A stretch of DNA of 64,000 nt from Limanda limanda (Eukaryota; Chordata; Actinopteri; Pleuronectiformes; Pleuronectidae): NCBI RefSeq assembly GCF_963576545.1, contig NC_083648.1, forward strand, positions 18,399,154 to 18,463,153, in the 5' to 3' direction. A model generated the notes under the pieces. It did no database searches and was not told the origin of the DNA. It was given only the letters and a program-made list of their open reading frames with translations. A program made the position numbers and the translations under genes. Shown one piece after another: positions 22,541 through 36,800 of the stretch (position 1 is the first letter of the stretch; every line of letters starts with the position of its first letter).

Positions 22541-23956
22541 CATGTAATGATGGGGACGGTTTTCCTTTGTTTCAAACAGAGTCGTAAAACCCCTCTGTCA
22601 TTCGTTATCACACTGTGATGCTGAAAACCTGTCATCAAACACTTCAGTTTCACAGTAATCAGCTGTTAACCATTTAAATCTGCTCTACTGATAAAGTTAA
22701 GAGTTTCCTAGTTAAAAACTTTCTATTTGTAAATAGTAATGTCTATCATCCAAAACAATACTGTATCATAGCTGAACCTCCTAGCTGTTGAAAAGTGAAT
22801 GTTATTTTCTCAAGCAAATATCATTGTTACAGCATATGACACTAGTAGAGTCTTATTTCAAAGTATCACACATATCACATTATTCTGTTCTCTCAGAAGC
22901 TGCCATTGCTCTGAGACTTGCTTGAAACTTTGCATCTGTTGCTTTTCCCCTAAAGGAAAAAGTTTTTCTGTTTAAACAAAAGATTACTCATATTCCACAA
23001 GAAGATTTCAGATATTCTTTTCTATTGCGTCTGCTCTTCTGATCAGACCAAAATCATATATGTGTCCGTTTCACAAACATGATAGTACCTGTTATCAACT
23101 CAGAAAAATCAATAATGTTTACAACAAACTAAAAATGTCAATCAATTACATCAATTACAATCACAATTACAATCACAATGTGATTTAGCATGAAAGAAAA
23201 TCGTTTGCGATTAACTTTAAACCTTCCTTTTAAAATCTTTTAATTTGATTAAATGTATTTTCTTTTCTTATAGCCAATGTATCTATCAAAAACTACTGAG
23301 ACAACACCGTATTTACTATTGTAAATGCAACCAAACTTATTTTATCCTTAATTTACTTACTATATAACCTTTAAAACTAAATTTGTCTTACCAAGTGTTT
23401 AGATAAATCTAAGTAAATACCATTTGTGCTCTAATTTGATCTCTCCCCTTGCTCTTTGCAAGAGGATGTTAATTTAGAGGTGAGAAATTTGTCTCGGATC
23501 ATCCATTGATACGCTTGTGTCAGATCCCCCTTTCTCGTTTAAATAAATGCAGATGTTATTCAACTCTGTCTTCCACTACTGCCCTGCTGTTTTAAAATTT
23601 AGCATACTATTCTATCTTCCCCCTAAATTTTACCCAGCAGTAAAGTGACAACAGAGATAAATGTTTGTCTTGCATTTAGCCTCTAACCACATTATTAAAC
23701 CCCAATGATAAAAATGGATCTATCTACAACTTTTGCATATGTTTTTCTATCATTATGAGCTATATAACATTCATTCTAAAAGTAATATCACACTATTCAC
23801 ACATATTTACTGGTGCTTTTAGTTCCTGAACCTAAAAATAGATTTAATTTGTGTGTTTTTAGCAATTAGTTTTATTGATTTCTAATTTAACTATAATAAT
23901 GTTAACCATATGCTTTATGTGTAACATTAATTCACATGGTGTCTGCAGCTGTGTTC

Positions 23957-24391
23957 TTACTTATATGAAGTTTTGTTGAACTTCTCTCTCTCCATCATGG
24001 TCTGCTCTTGATGGCTGCTCTGTCTCCATGATCTCCCTCTCAGTGGAAATGTATCCAGATCAGAACCTATTTGGAGAGACTGATACCTGGAGATTATTTC
24101 GGTTACTTCCTTCTGTATACTGTCTCTTATGTTGACTTCAGTCAACCAACACTCAAATGCTCTCCAGTCTGGCACAAATAGCTCCACATCTCTCCCTCTT
24201 GTTGCTTCTTTGCTTCGTTCTTGTTCAATGAGCAATTTGATCTTAAGTTGCTTCAACTGATTTAAAGTTATGTTCCCTGTGTTTGGAAAATCATAGTTTT
24301 TTACCCACAAGCCAAACTGTGTAACACTATAATGACCATACTTCAGAACCATATCTTGAACTGTAGGAGAAGAAATCTGTGGTAAATTCAT
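23957..24391 (-). pseudogene. gag-position open frame, 144 residues
   Basis: The longest frame in the element, on the coding strand and about 1.2 kb inside the 5' LTR, where gag is expected. It is hydrophilic with charged helices (for example LKQLKIKLLIEQER) and no visible Cys-His knuckle. I do not recognise a domain, so gag is inferred from position only. It is short for a full gag. Confidence 0.4.
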
Positions 24392-25578
24392 CTCTGTAAT
24401 GGTTGTTTATCAATTTAAACTCTGATTTATTCAGTAGAATACGAATCTTTTGGGAATTTAAGTTCTACTGATATGGAAAAGACCCTAATGTTTCAGAATT
24501 AATTTCTAAAGCCAATATTTTCCTATTTCTTAAAAAACGTCTATTTTCAAATTCGTTTTAAGATTGATCTGAATCTTTTTCTTTTTCTTTTGATATAAGC
24601 CTTTAAAACTTACACATATATCCCAAATATGATTGAAATTATACTCACCTTATTCCAGTGTTGAGAATTCCAAGAAATCCTCTCTCACTCACTCCTCACT
24701 TTTTCTTTTTCAGCTGTAATTCTCAGATTAGTCTCATCAAATCATGCATGTTACTTGTATCAAATCATCAACATTTGTGTAACGTTGATAGTAACCTTTC
24801 ACCTTCAAAACACTTTTTAAGAGACAATGAGAAAAACCCCTTCAGTTATAATATTGCCACTGTAATCACCTCTTGTAATTACTAAGTTTTAATTTTAATT
24901 CCTCTAATACAATTCTAAAACTCTGCATGAATCAAATCGCCTTAGAGAAAACTTAATTTCACATTTCTCTTAAACAAGACACATGCAGGTATAAAATGTA
25001 TGGGAATTTATCAGATTTTTCAACAGATAGCTATGCTGAGACGATACAGACCTGGCCTAGGTCTCTCTGTCACAGCTTTTCCTCCATTTCAAAATAATAA
25101 TACTATTATATATTTATATTCTACTCTTCTGCTTGTTTACAATAACTATGAGCATGCCGCAGCGCCCAATATTAAAGTAATTTAGCATTAAACTCTTTCG
25201 CTAAACCCTGTTTAACATTTTGATCTTTTTTTGAAAAGAATCTTAACCTATTAAGCTTATTGTGAATCCTACACCGGTCTCTAAGACCTCCTTAATGTAT
25301 ACTCGTCAGTAACTCACTTCCCTGAATGAGTGAATTTCTTTGGACCTTTTTCCTTAAAAGATCTAAAAACAAGAATTATACTTTACCAGAATGAAACTGC
25401 TTGCCTGTCCCAGTCGGTTCTTTAGCCCACCTCAGTGAGCACTCCGGATTCTCAGAACATCAGGCCCACTGAAATAATAAAGGTTTAGTTCCAAACGTAC
25501 TGCCCCGGCGCAATTACCTACCCTCAGCACCGAGAGCCAGAGTCGCTCACGTGGATGTCACTGCCAACAACAGCCAAA

Positions 25579-26203
25579 TGTAATGGAAAAATTATTACAT
25601 ATCATGACACAACAAGCAATTATCAATTCTGGATGTTTAATTCAAACCGTCTGCGGACGGTTTACAAAGGTCAAGTCACGACAACAGACTTGACCTCAAT
25701 GGCACAGAGCTCAAACATCACGGTGACAGATATGAGGGCAATGGCGATGAGCTCTCAAAAGTACACTCCATTTATACAATCAGATCCCTCCTCTCCACAG
25801 TAAAATACATTTGTCCAATCAGCTTCTCTCCATGTCGTTTACAGGAAGACCAGACATTGGTCTCTGGCGGTCTCTTTGAAGTTTGAACAAGATGCTAAAC
25901 GCATCTTGTTCCAGACCCTGTGAGTTTCTCAGAGATCTCCTGTCTCTGCAGGTCACACCTATTAGCCTTTGAAGCTCCCTGCTGCAGAAGACTTAATTGG
26001 CCCCTGTTGAGAAACCTTTTGTTCACACTAGACTGAGAAGGCCACGTCTATAAGGCCCTTCAAGAGTATTATGCATAGTGTTAACTTGACCTAAACTCTG
26101 ACTATGAGTCTTAAACACAGAAATACATCTTTCAGTAAACTTCTTTCTATATAAATGTAATCTGTTACATTTGAACATGTCTAAATACAAAATTCCCATC
26201 ACA
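25579..26203 (-). repeat. 5' LTR of the retroelement
   Basis: Same 625-bp repeat as at 20132-20756, offset by 5,447 bases. It is the promoter-bearing LTR in the minus orientation. The open frame 25555-25803 is the shadow also seen in the other LTR. Confidence 0.9.
25768..25776 (-). promoter_or_regulatory. candidate TATA box of the 5' LTR
   Basis: TATAAATGG on the minus strand, about 430 bases into the LTR, where a U3/R border would be plausible. The same motif is at 20321-20329 in the other LTR. A second TATATAG near the LTR start is less well placed. Confidence 0.45.
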
Positions 26204-26879
26204 CCCCCTTTAAGACATGAATTAGGTCCTATAAATAAAGACCATAGAAATATCTTTATAACTAAGATGTTATGATCAACTCATCAGCATCTAAAATGAA
26301 AGATAGATGAGTTGGATTTTGTTTGGTGCATCCTCCACGTGACTTTCCTTTTTTTCTAGCAGGATAGGTGAGTTCAGAGAAGGATAGGAGAGATCAGGAG
26401 TGTAACACCAAAAGAGCGAGGGAGCTACTGAAGAGGGGAAGAAGGGTGTCAGAGCGAGGAGACACCGTTTGTCATCGTTCAGATTTGTCACAATTCAAAC
26501 AGAGTCACAGCAGAAGCAGAGGCTACGAGCTCAGGGTTGGTCAACATTCAGAATTGAACAAAGCATTGTAAACATCAACAATCGGACATGTGACTGCTTC
26601 AGTGATTTGAAGGCTCATATTGTTCTTAGGCTCTTTTACTCCTGCTGCTAAAAATAAATATAACAGTGAAAGTGAACGAGGAGTCAGATTACGCTCAGTT
26701 TGTTTATTTTGATCTAGTGCTTTGTAAGACCAGCTACTCACATCTCTGATCTTCACTTAGACTTATACCCATTTTATTATAAAAAGTTATTATGAATTAT
26801 GAATGGTTACAATTGGTCACACTTAAAAGAAACAATGCATTTAGAGTTACAGCTACAAAGTGGAAGGTTGTAAGCAATA
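26204..26879. other. intergenic, no gene seen
   Basis: No exon-like signals; the short frames here have no recognisable content. Confidence 0.4.
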
Positions 26880-27180
26880 TAAATAAAGAACTAGAATGGC
26901 ACAAAGTAGAGTGGATATCTCCGCCAAGGCCCAACAGTCCTGTTAAGAAACCACATTTAAATTCATTAATCAAGATTATTTTGGGATCCGCTCCAAATTG
27001 ACCACACTCATAAATATCAGTCTACGAAACATGACTTTGTTTCCTTAAGACCCAATGAATTACTTTCTGAGAAATGCAAAGGTTGAAAGATGCCCTATCT
27101 CACAATGTTAAAGAAAGTGAAAAGAAATCGGACCCATAAGGCATCTTTCCACCAGTAGCTCTGGTGGAATCTTATCCACA
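26880..27180 (-). repeat. dispersed repeat family, copy A
   Basis: On the minus strand it ends GGACTGTTGGGCCTTGGCGG and carries TTTCTTTAACATTGTGAGAT and TCAGAAAGTAATTCATTGGG. The same ordered blocks occur at 33567-33860 and 42271-42760. I recognise the family as common in teleosts but do not name it. Confidence 0.75.
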
Positions 27181-30100
27181 AACAAACAAAATAACAAACA
27201 ATCGGACAGGGGTGAAAGATCATTATAGCTTTAAAACGTCGAAGCATTTAGAAGAAAGGTTTTGTAGAAATGTTAAATCCCATATATACTCCTTCTTACA
27301 AACATGGAATCAGATAACGAGCAAATTAACTACATTACCTGCCCTGGTTAAAAGAACACAAGCTCCACTATTGATGCACAATGTGAATATCATTACATGT
27401 ATGCTGGGTTTGTGTATGTATTAATTATGCATATGCATACAAATGCATGAGTAAGTATATGTACAGTTGTATGTGGGAATGCATATATGGAGATGATTTA
27501 CATAGGTTGTGCATGTAAAACCATTAAACGCTATTATATGAGAGCAGTAGTGTCTGTTATCTGAGATGTGTTTATTCCAGAATATGGATATGTGCATTAT
27601 TGCGCATCTGGGCAATAACGTCATCATGAGATCTCAGTGTTGAACATATGGTGCAATAACCTATAGCGCTGCCAAGGAGCTGAAGCTATAAAATCACGAC
27701 ACATTAATTAATGGTGAAACTTTGACATCGATCACATTAAAACTGAGCCTCTCCCTTCCCACAGAACACAAGTCACATGAAGCGCTGACTCCTGCAGTCA
27801 TTATAATTGTACGGTAGCTGCATTTATGATCTGTTTGTACATTAATGCAAATTGCAAAACTCAGGCGTAATTGTGTGCTTTAACATTCTTTATCTTAATA
27901 GTCACTTCTGGACAAAATGCACTTTGTAACCTCGGCGCTGGATGGAAGTGCGTGCTCAACAGAAATGCGGTAAAGTTAGTTTCATCTCTTCGAATGACAC
28001 GGAGAATATTTCTGACATTGATCTTAGCCAAGGATTGTGCTTTGTTGTGGTTGAGCTCCTTTGTCTCGTCTCTCACTGCACATGGTTTATAATCACCGCC
28101 ATCAGGCTTTTCTGTTGTTGCATCCCAGCCTTTGTTGCCAGCAGTGAGCCAGAGCAGAGATGGGGTTTTCTTTTTGGTTTAAATGAATTATTTGCAGCTA
28201 TTTGTGCCTTATCCCTGCAGGCGATTGTTTCATAATGAATTGCAAAGGACAGTCTAGGTGTCCACTCGCTCAACAAATAAACATTAGTAGGAGGCGCAAA
28301 ACAGAAACAAGTCGTTTTGAAAAGTAAAACGGGCTCTTTGGCCTTCAGGCTACCGAGCCATGAACACAATTTGTACAATGGGTTTTCATGTAAACCACTG
28401 TATTCACCTTTCAAAAGTCGTAATTAATGTGTGAGTAACATTTCTTTCTGTTTAATTTGTAAAAATGCGGCTGAGGCTCAAATATATTCCTTTGAAAGGG
28501 TTAAAGAGGTTTTGAGACGATGGAAGCTATTTGTATGGCATTTAAAATTGCAAAGCTGTTGTCCTCAAGGCTTTATTTGTGTATCAGAATTCTTATAAAT
28601 GGAATTTGTTTGTATACGGGATGGCAAACGGATCAGCACCTAACAGGACCAGTGACAAGGTCTTCTGATTCAACTCTTTGTGATAATCAGTGAATGTCAA
28701 GGAACTGACCTGAGTGCAGCAGCATTTGCTTCAAGTGATGGGGACTGATGGAGGGGTTTGTCTGCCTGCCGCTCTTGTGACACTGGAACACTGATGCTGG
28801 CTGCACACAATGTAAATGTCAAACCTAAAGTGTGTGACACTGTGATTCGAACATGACTTTAAGAGACCATAGGAAACAAAGCCTGTTTTGCATGCAGATT
28901 CAGGTCAGTCACTGTGACACCTCCAGCAGCTGAGAAGGTCAGAGGCTGAGTCACGGCTGCCTGGAGCTTGTCATTCATCTTCTAAAGGGAGGGAGGGGGA
29001 GATCACATCTACATCGACAGTATAATAAATACAATATCATCACACACTCAGAGATTATTATGGTTAGATATTGGTTCACATTTTTACAAGACAGGTAAAG
29101 CACTACAACATGGGTCTAGGTATTTTCCAGAGGAATACAGGATATTTTCTACTCCTCGTACAATGGGTGCTGTCTGAATAGAGAATGCAGAAGGAAGGAC
29201 ATGACCATGACATAACGTTGTCTTTCCAAGTTGACATTTTTGTCAGCATCTTTAACATGTGTGGCTCCTCTTTTTCCTCCTGAGATGTTTGTGTTGTTTT
29301 TATTCTTTCAAGGCATCAGTACGCCCCCTGAATTTTCAGGACATGTTCCTGATGAATTCTAACATGGACTCACTCATACACTTCACTGGGGAACAAAAGT
29401 TCTGGAAAATAGCTGGAGCAACTGTCTCGGAGATTTACGTTCTTAACACCTCCCAGGCTGTCACAGCTGTCATAAGCTGCTGTTTCCACATATGTTTCGG
29501 TCAGTGGTCTAAATAATTAATGAGATGAGATCTCACAAGATATGAAGCTCAAATGATCCCACTCCTCTGCTGTATCCACTCTTTTTACTTTCTCATTGCT
29601 TTACACCCCATTTGATACTGATACTGTGAGTCTTCCATGCCGATAGGAAATGTTTCTGATGTTTTTCCTTTTAATCTGCAGACAAAATGTGAGTTTGAGC
29701 TTATATATGTGTGTGTGTGTGTGCAGAGATTGTAATTGTGTGTGTGTGTGGGTATACACAAAACATTTCTTTAATTTAGCTTAGTGAAGCATGGGGACTC
29801 ACGCCTTGCACCGGTGCTCATTTCAGCCTCCCATTTGTATTGAATGTTTGGAATGCAGATGAGCTTCGCTGCTGGTATTTTAGAACTGGCTGTTTGGCTA
29901 TGTCCTAATGAGGTATCAGTAAAATGGGTTTCTATTATACCAGATCTGGCGCTTAGAGGCAAGACACAGAGAGACAGGGAAGATAACTATAATGAGCTCA
30001 GACTGGAGATTTCCCAATGTAGATATGTAGATAAAAACCTTGTCATTAGTTGTGATAACCTGAAAAGTCGTGCAGTAAGTGGACCCATGTCACAGTTGTT

Positions 30101-32462
30101 CTGACTTTAAACTGCTGCCTCGTAGAACTCGTATGTAAAACTCTGTGCTGAGCTGAGCTGCAGAGGGTTACATTCCTCTGAACTTATATCTGTTCTTAGC
30201 TCCAGCAGGAATTTCACTCTGACTTAAGGCTCTGTAAGTGAAACGGCATCCATCCATTCCTCGTGATACTCACACACACTTACAGTACACATACACCCAC
30301 ACGTGCACACTTCTCTCAGGTGTCCTTTCTCCAGAGCTCCTGGGGATCCTGTTGAGAGGGATCGATGATGGCGTCCTCACCTCTTGACCTTCGCAACGAG
30401 CATCTGCCACCTCTCCTCCAGCCTCCGACAAGCCGAGAGGCAAAAAACAAAAATGCATTGCACAGGAGTACATCTTGAAGAAAAGCACACTTAGAAAACT
30501 TTGGTAGAAAAACACAAGGGGAGAAAAAAATGGAAATTGCGCAGGTGATATTTAAAACCCCAGAGACTCGTAAAAGCATTCCACTTTAAAACAACAAAAA
30601 GAAGCAGAAAAAAAAAGACTTTGATTTCTTTTCTATTCATGTCCTTAAAGTTTTGTCATGAGAATGATTAAAGCTATAAGAAATGAGAATCCTTTTGATC
30701 AGGGAGCTACTGTAAACAGGCTATTGTGTGTAATTCTAATGTTCAGTCTGCTTTTATGTGAAAGCTGCTCTAAAAACATTAAGTGCTTTGTGGCAATTTC
30801 ATTGAGACTCCAGTGTTTAACGTAACTAGAGACGTATCTCTAATGCACCCACGGCTTCTCATTCCATTTCCACAAGTGCCACATCGGCAGTCTCACACCT
30901 GCCGCATCACTGCCTCCGCACCTCTGATCTGTATGCTGGTCATTCTTATTCACGCATTAGCAGTAATAACTGTCAACTTGCAGTCAGAGAGACCTTTGCA
31001 GAGGCCGACATCACGCTTTGATGCTTTAATATCAAGGCGTAAATAAATTTCACCCTTTAAGAAGCATAAAGATGTTGTGGCATTTGCCCGTGGGAAATTT
31101 GTGTTCTCAGGTCAGTTATCAACAATATGGAGGCAGAAAAATATCTTTCTTCTTCCTGATAACAAGTGACAAATAGCCTGAATAGCCACTGTACAGCATT
31201 TGATGCTGAAACTCACTCATCACCATGCAACACACTTCACACAGGTATCTGAACTCTTGATTATTTTTGTGTGTTGATGTGGATCGACCTTGTCCTTCGG
31301 TGAACCTGTCCACTGCTATGAGGAAACAGCTCAGCTCATGTAGACTCGGGTGCTTATATTCTAATGACTCATTAACCCAGACAGAGCGTGCAGCTCAGAT
31401 GCCTCTGGGCCACATCAGCCTGGGTCTCACACAAAGCCACTCTGTCAACGGCAAAATACACTAAATACTCATTTAATTTCACACAAACAATTTAGGGTGG
31501 GGGGGAGCATGATCTGCTGCTGGGATCATGTTGTTATGGGTTATTGCCCAAAACTTAACAAAAACCAAAATAAACAGCTGAGTCCATAGTTCTAAGGTTG
31601 ACACCAATGATCAAATAGTATTGCACGTACCATAGAGGTGTAAATGTCATTCCCCAACTTTTCTGTTCCCCATTTATTCCTATCAAAAACAGGAATAAAC
31701 CAACAAACATTTTTCATGTTTAAAGCAGTAAAACGTTGACCCCCATAGGCTAACATGTTCACAATGACAATGCTTAAAAGCTTTTGCGGCAGGTGTTGTG
31801 ACCTGGTTCACCATCATGTGATCTTTTAATACACACAAAGTACAGCAGCGGTCAATGTGAGTTTGATTACATTGGACAAGTTTGACCTGCATGCTGCTAG
31901 ATGAAAATTTCAGGACCAAAATGAAAAATGAATGTCTGTACCAAATCTGTTTGAATAGATCCTATTTTACTGGGTAGGGATACTGTTACTCAGGATGTGA
32001 AGTCAGTGTCCAAACTTCATTTGTTTCTCAGAGTTTCAGTTCGTTTAAATATATGGTTTGGTACTGTAGTTGGAGTAATTCATATTTACACCAACCTACA
32101 ACGGAAGACATTGATTTTTCTCTCTCAGAGCTGCATATCAAATGTGGAGTAATCCCCGGGATTTGCAAAAATAAATCGTCTATTTTATATAAGAGTCATT
32201 ACACCATGTAAAATTGTATAATTTGACAAAGTAGAAGTGGAGCTGGGAATAACTACAGATGTATGTGAACCTTGTATCAGTAGGTGAAGTTAAGAGCGAC
32301 TTCTCTTTGGGTCGACTCTTGGCCTGAACTCCCATCCAAAGAAAAACCTAATTTTAAAATTAAACCCCTAATCCAAAATCCTAATCCTCAACTATCATGT
32401 GAGCCGGTTCAAGCGGCCGGAATGACCCAACTTCCTAAAAATCCAAATCAGAGGCTCAAAAT
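27181..32462. other. intergenic, no gene seen; possible conserved non-coding pieces
   Basis: No supportable exon in over 5 kb. Segments such as 27830-27960 (with octamer ATGCAAAT) and 30780-31060 are less AT-rich and look non-repetitive, so they could be conserved regulatory elements of the brinp3 neighbourhood. A small (GT)n lies near 29710. This is inference only. Confidence 0.35.
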
Positions 32463-32470
32463 GACATAGT

Positions 32471-32576
<106 letters not shown>

Positions 32577-33566
32577 AGATTGGACACACTTCATCCACTG
32601 GACATAATCTCACACCCGCTGTCACCAACCTCCTAAAAACCTCAGTACATGAAGACGCGGGTGCTGTGTGTGCTGTGTGTGTGGAGCACGACAAACAATC
32701 AGTGGTGGTGGAAGAGGTTAATGAGGAAGACCGGGCGCCAGTGACAGTGAGGGGAACATTTCCATATAATGAGTAGTGTGCTGCAGACAAGTGGAGCATT
32801 GAGTGAAATGACAACATTGCATCTGTGAATAGATGCCTGCAGATTTTTAACTAAGCCCTGAAAAGGGAAGCAGGAGTGTTTGCAGCAGAATTGCTTCCTC
32901 CTTTAACAAGTTTCCGACAGGTTGTGAGAGGCTGGGGCACAGATTAACTGATAAGTAGACAGCTAGATATACACAGAGTTGGGGAATGGGAGAAGAGGAG
33001 CACATGAAAAGGGCAAACACTTAGAATTCAAGTAAGAGGCTTAGTGTTAGTCCAAAGACTCTTTTTAGTGTCCTTTGGTTCTTTATGAAAGCTGACAGGG
33101 CAGATTATCCTGACATCAAGAGGGTCAGAGTGAATGTCATGTCAGTCTGTGAGCACAAAACCCCACAATTCCACACATCAGTATTGAGGTTCACTGTGGC
33201 GTAGCTCACTGCCAAATATTAAATGTTACATGACGTATTGATCCTTGTGAAAATGTGTCTTACTTTTTGTTCTGAGACGAGCTGTGCGTCATACAATAGA
33301 GAGGCTTTGTTGGAGGGAAATAGAAACATGACAGAGGGTCTACAGCCACAGTAGAGGGACTAATTGGATACATGCAGCAGTGCATGGAGCTAAAAGCTAA
33401 CTTCAGCGTGAAAACACATCCATTGTGACCATATTATTATGCTAATGATTAACAGTACTGTTCGATATCTATAATAAAAAGCCAGTTTAGGAGAATGGCC
33501 CAAATCCTCATGTCATATCTACAATGATTGTAAAATTAAATGAACGTAATCAATACAAACACAAAT
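32577..33566. other. intergenic, no gene seen
   Basis: No gene, RNA or repeat recognised. Confidence 0.4.
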
Positions 33567-33860
33567 AGAATGACACTTAGCACATGCCTCAGCCAAGGAC
33601 CAACAGTCTCATTCATTTCCATCACATAGATATCAGTTTGATAAATATGTCTTTTTCTAATCAAGATCCATGAATTATTCCCTGGGAAACAAACGCATCT
33701 ACCTATTGAATTGTTAAAGAAGAAAGCGACAAAACTCCCGATGTAGATCTACACCAAAATGTAATGACTTCTTCCCTGACCCATACGTCATCCCTCCGCC
33801 ATGTTTCATGGTGATCCATATTGGTAGTTTTTGCAGAATCCTCCTTGGCGGAGGAGGTAA
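33567..33860 (-). repeat. dispersed repeat family, copy B
   Basis: On the minus strand it runs from CCTCCTCCGCCAAGGAGG through CTGCAAAAACTACC, GGGTCAGGGAAGAAGTC and GGAATAATTCATGGATCTTG to GAGACTGTTGGTCCTTGGC, in the same order as copy C. Confidence 0.8.
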
Positions 33861-36800
33861 ATATCTCAGTGTGTGCATCTCATACTCACTTGTAGTTGCA
33901 GTGTAATTAAATCATTATGATATAAAAAATATTGAGATGTGTTGACACTCAAAGCCTCAAGAGTTAAACTCAAAGTTGACGGAGCGTCCTAACACAGATG
34001 AGTTTCTGTTCACAGATGATATGCCATATTGGATTTTTGAGCCGTGACGTGCAAGTTGCAGTTTGCAAAGTTGATCAACTCTTTGATCATCTGTTTTGAC
34101 AAAGCGCAGCCACAAGCTGTCTTTGAAATGGTGTCACTTAGTCTTCATCAATACACAGTGAATGTTAAGTAAAGTGTTAGTAAGACACAGGGAAGTTCGA
34201 AGTTGTAAAAACAGGTCTGTCCCTTTTGCTGTTGAAAACTAGGGAATAATCTCAGAATCTCATGCCTCCAAAAATAAAAAATAAGCATCATTGTATAGTT
34301 AACAGAGTTACGAGATCACTATAGGGGAAAAAAAGGATATTTCTGTCTCTGACCTTGCAGCTAGAATACATTGTTATATATTCTACTGGTATAATGAGCC
34401 TCTGTTTTTTTTCGGCACAGGATTTTTTGGCAACTGAATCTCCCATCTCAAGCAAATTAGTAACACAGCCTAATCTAATGAAAGCTGAAGGTCATGCTTT
34501 GTTTCAGAAAAACTGCCACCTCTACAGTCTGAAAAAGTTCCGAGGTGCTCTGGAGAGCCAGCAAATTGTTTTATTTGGAAGCAACAGGGCAACAGGTTTC
34601 CGGGTGTGTGCACAGCTTTGCCTACAGAGAGGAAGAATAAAGGCTGTTATCAGGTGTTTGGATTAGATGTGATGTGATGTGATTCAAATGGAAACACCCT
34701 GACAAAACGCTCATGATGTTTTCTTTACACGTGTTTATGCGCCACTGACCGAGGAATAATTACATATTCACCAAAAGCTCTGCAAAGCGTTTCCCGTGCA
34801 AAGGCTCGCAAAAACGACAGCATGAGCAATTAAGATGCAAGGGAAGCGTCACAAGTCTTGTCAGATCGAACACTCATTCCATTCATTCCATATAACAATG
34901 ATGACTTTGCTTTTTTCCCATATGACCAAGGTGACTTGAACAGCCCATCAAATAGTTCGGCGTCTCCTTGTGTATGTGAGCAGCCGCCTGTCTGACTGAA
35001 CCACCGGGGAGATAAGCCTTGTTTCTGAGGCCAACTGTGTCGATCAATGGAGCGGCCCAGCACGAGCACAGCAACTTCATTAGTTGTTTCAGAGCCGCAG
35101 TTGAGGAATAAGTTGTCCTTTCAATATAATTTCAAAACAAATTTGAGTGAAAGAAGGAAAAAAAATCCACAATGGAGCTGGCTGGCATTGCACCAGTGTT
35201 TTTGCATGTTTAGCTTCATTACAAGTCCCCATTCCTCAGAGTGTTAGGGTTTCTTTCCTGCCCAGCCACTTGATTCTTTTCACTTTGATGGAGAAGTCAA
35301 GTTGCAGAGACTTGAAACTTGCACGAGATCGATAACCCATCACATAGAACAGCGGACAGTGTGTGCTTTTTGTTTTTGTCAAGGTTAAGTCGTAATGCAA
35401 TACACATTTTTGAATCCAGCTTACACTCGCATCACTGAATTATAAAAAGCTCTCATCATGTTTACTGTGATAGATTACCTATCTCAAGTAAGGTCAAGTC
35501 TTCACACATTGCAATATAGTTACATAAAAAGAACACGTGACAATTTGCCAAATCGACAGTAAGAAATGTGCTGTCTGAAGTACATAATCCAATAATAGAC
35601 AAAACAATCAGTAGAGAGTAACTAAGATGTATTCTTATATACACATAATAACATGTATACGTGAGAAAACTTTAGATTAAATTTCTCCTACTACTATACA
35701 GTCAAAGTTACCCAGGAAACACTGCACAATAATAAAAACACACAGCAGTCAACTTCATAAAGTCACCTTGTGATATGTGAGTAAAAAAGGGCAACAAAAA
35801 TTGAAGCAGCTGTAAAATTTATTTTATATATATATCACATGGCCACTTGTAGGAGAAAGCTGTTGGGTGAAGTGATAAACTCACAAATAACTAGGACCTG
35901 AGTAGGTAATTGTAGCTTTGTGGCACCTTTCAGCTTGTGTTTTGGTTTTCCACCTTGCACCTTTATTATTTTGTTTTTCTCAATCAAAAAAAACAAACAA
36001 TGTTATTGAATTAGATAATTGTATGAACAAAAATATTACGAAATCACTATACTGCATTCAGCAAACTGTTCAGTTCAATATTCCATGATAGTAATAATAT
36101 GTAAGAAAGAAAATCTGGGTGAAAGGTTTTCATGTATAATGCACACAATGCTAAAACTATCAAAAGCCTTTAGGGTGAATATGTCTGCAGTGAGCGATGA
36201 CATGGCGACATGTCCCTGATCATGAAAGAGGAGTTATTATGAAACATAGTTTCTATTATCCATTTTTTTCTTTTCTTTTGTCTCGACTGTCATAGAGAAA
36301 AATTAGAGATTGAAAGCAGAATTAGTGAAATTATCAACTAGTGCTCTCTTTCAATGTATTGGTCCAATAGGAAGGATCTCTGCGTGAGAGGAATTCATAA
36401 ATGGTTATTTTTTCTCTTTGTGATTCAAGATGTTCAAGAATGTTGTATTTCTTTTTACACAGGAAACAATAAAACAATGAACCTTTATTCGAGTCTAGGT
36501 TCATGGTTACTCGTCGAATACTAATGGGAAAGGAGTTTTCATTTTATTTTTTTGTAAGGAGTTTTAATCGATCTGCTGCCTTTTCAAAGCACAAGAATAC
36601 ATACATCATCATACAAGAATATAATAAAACATGATGGGTCACATGGATCGGGCTATTTTGTGTTTTGTGTGTTCTTTTTACTTTTTCTAAACTCTTTCAC
36701 CATGAAACATATTTTATTGCCTAATGCAAGGAAACATGCAGATGTTTTTACACATAGATCACATGCAAATCCTGGAGTAAGTTTCAGTTATGAAATGGGA

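Larger units (their letters stand above)
20132..26203 (-). mobile_element. LTR retrotransposon / endogenous retrovirus, degraded interior
   Basis: Two 625-bp direct repeats flank a 4.8-kb interior. On the minus strand each LTR starts TGTGATGGG and ends ATTACA, a TG...CA pair. CCCC lies on both outer sides (20128-20131 and 26204-26207), fitting a 4-bp target duplication. A purine tract lies just inside the 20.7-kb LTR on the minus strand, which fixes the orientation: 5' LTR at 25579-26203, 3' LTR at 20132-20756. The interior holds a gag-position frame, an RNase H-like remnant and an integrase-tail-like motif in the expected order, all broken. No reverse transcriptase core was found. The primer-binding site after the 5' LTR is not clear. 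The retroviral lineage is unresolved. Confidence 0.85.

Noticed and set aside
30316..30579. Minus-strand frame with an Arg/Gly-rich tail considered as an exon
   Set aside because: No family recognised, no neighbouring exon, and the frame ends in low-complexity A/T runs.
34355..34666. 103-residue plus-strand frame considered as an isolated exon
   Set aside because: No recognised domain and no partner exons nearby.
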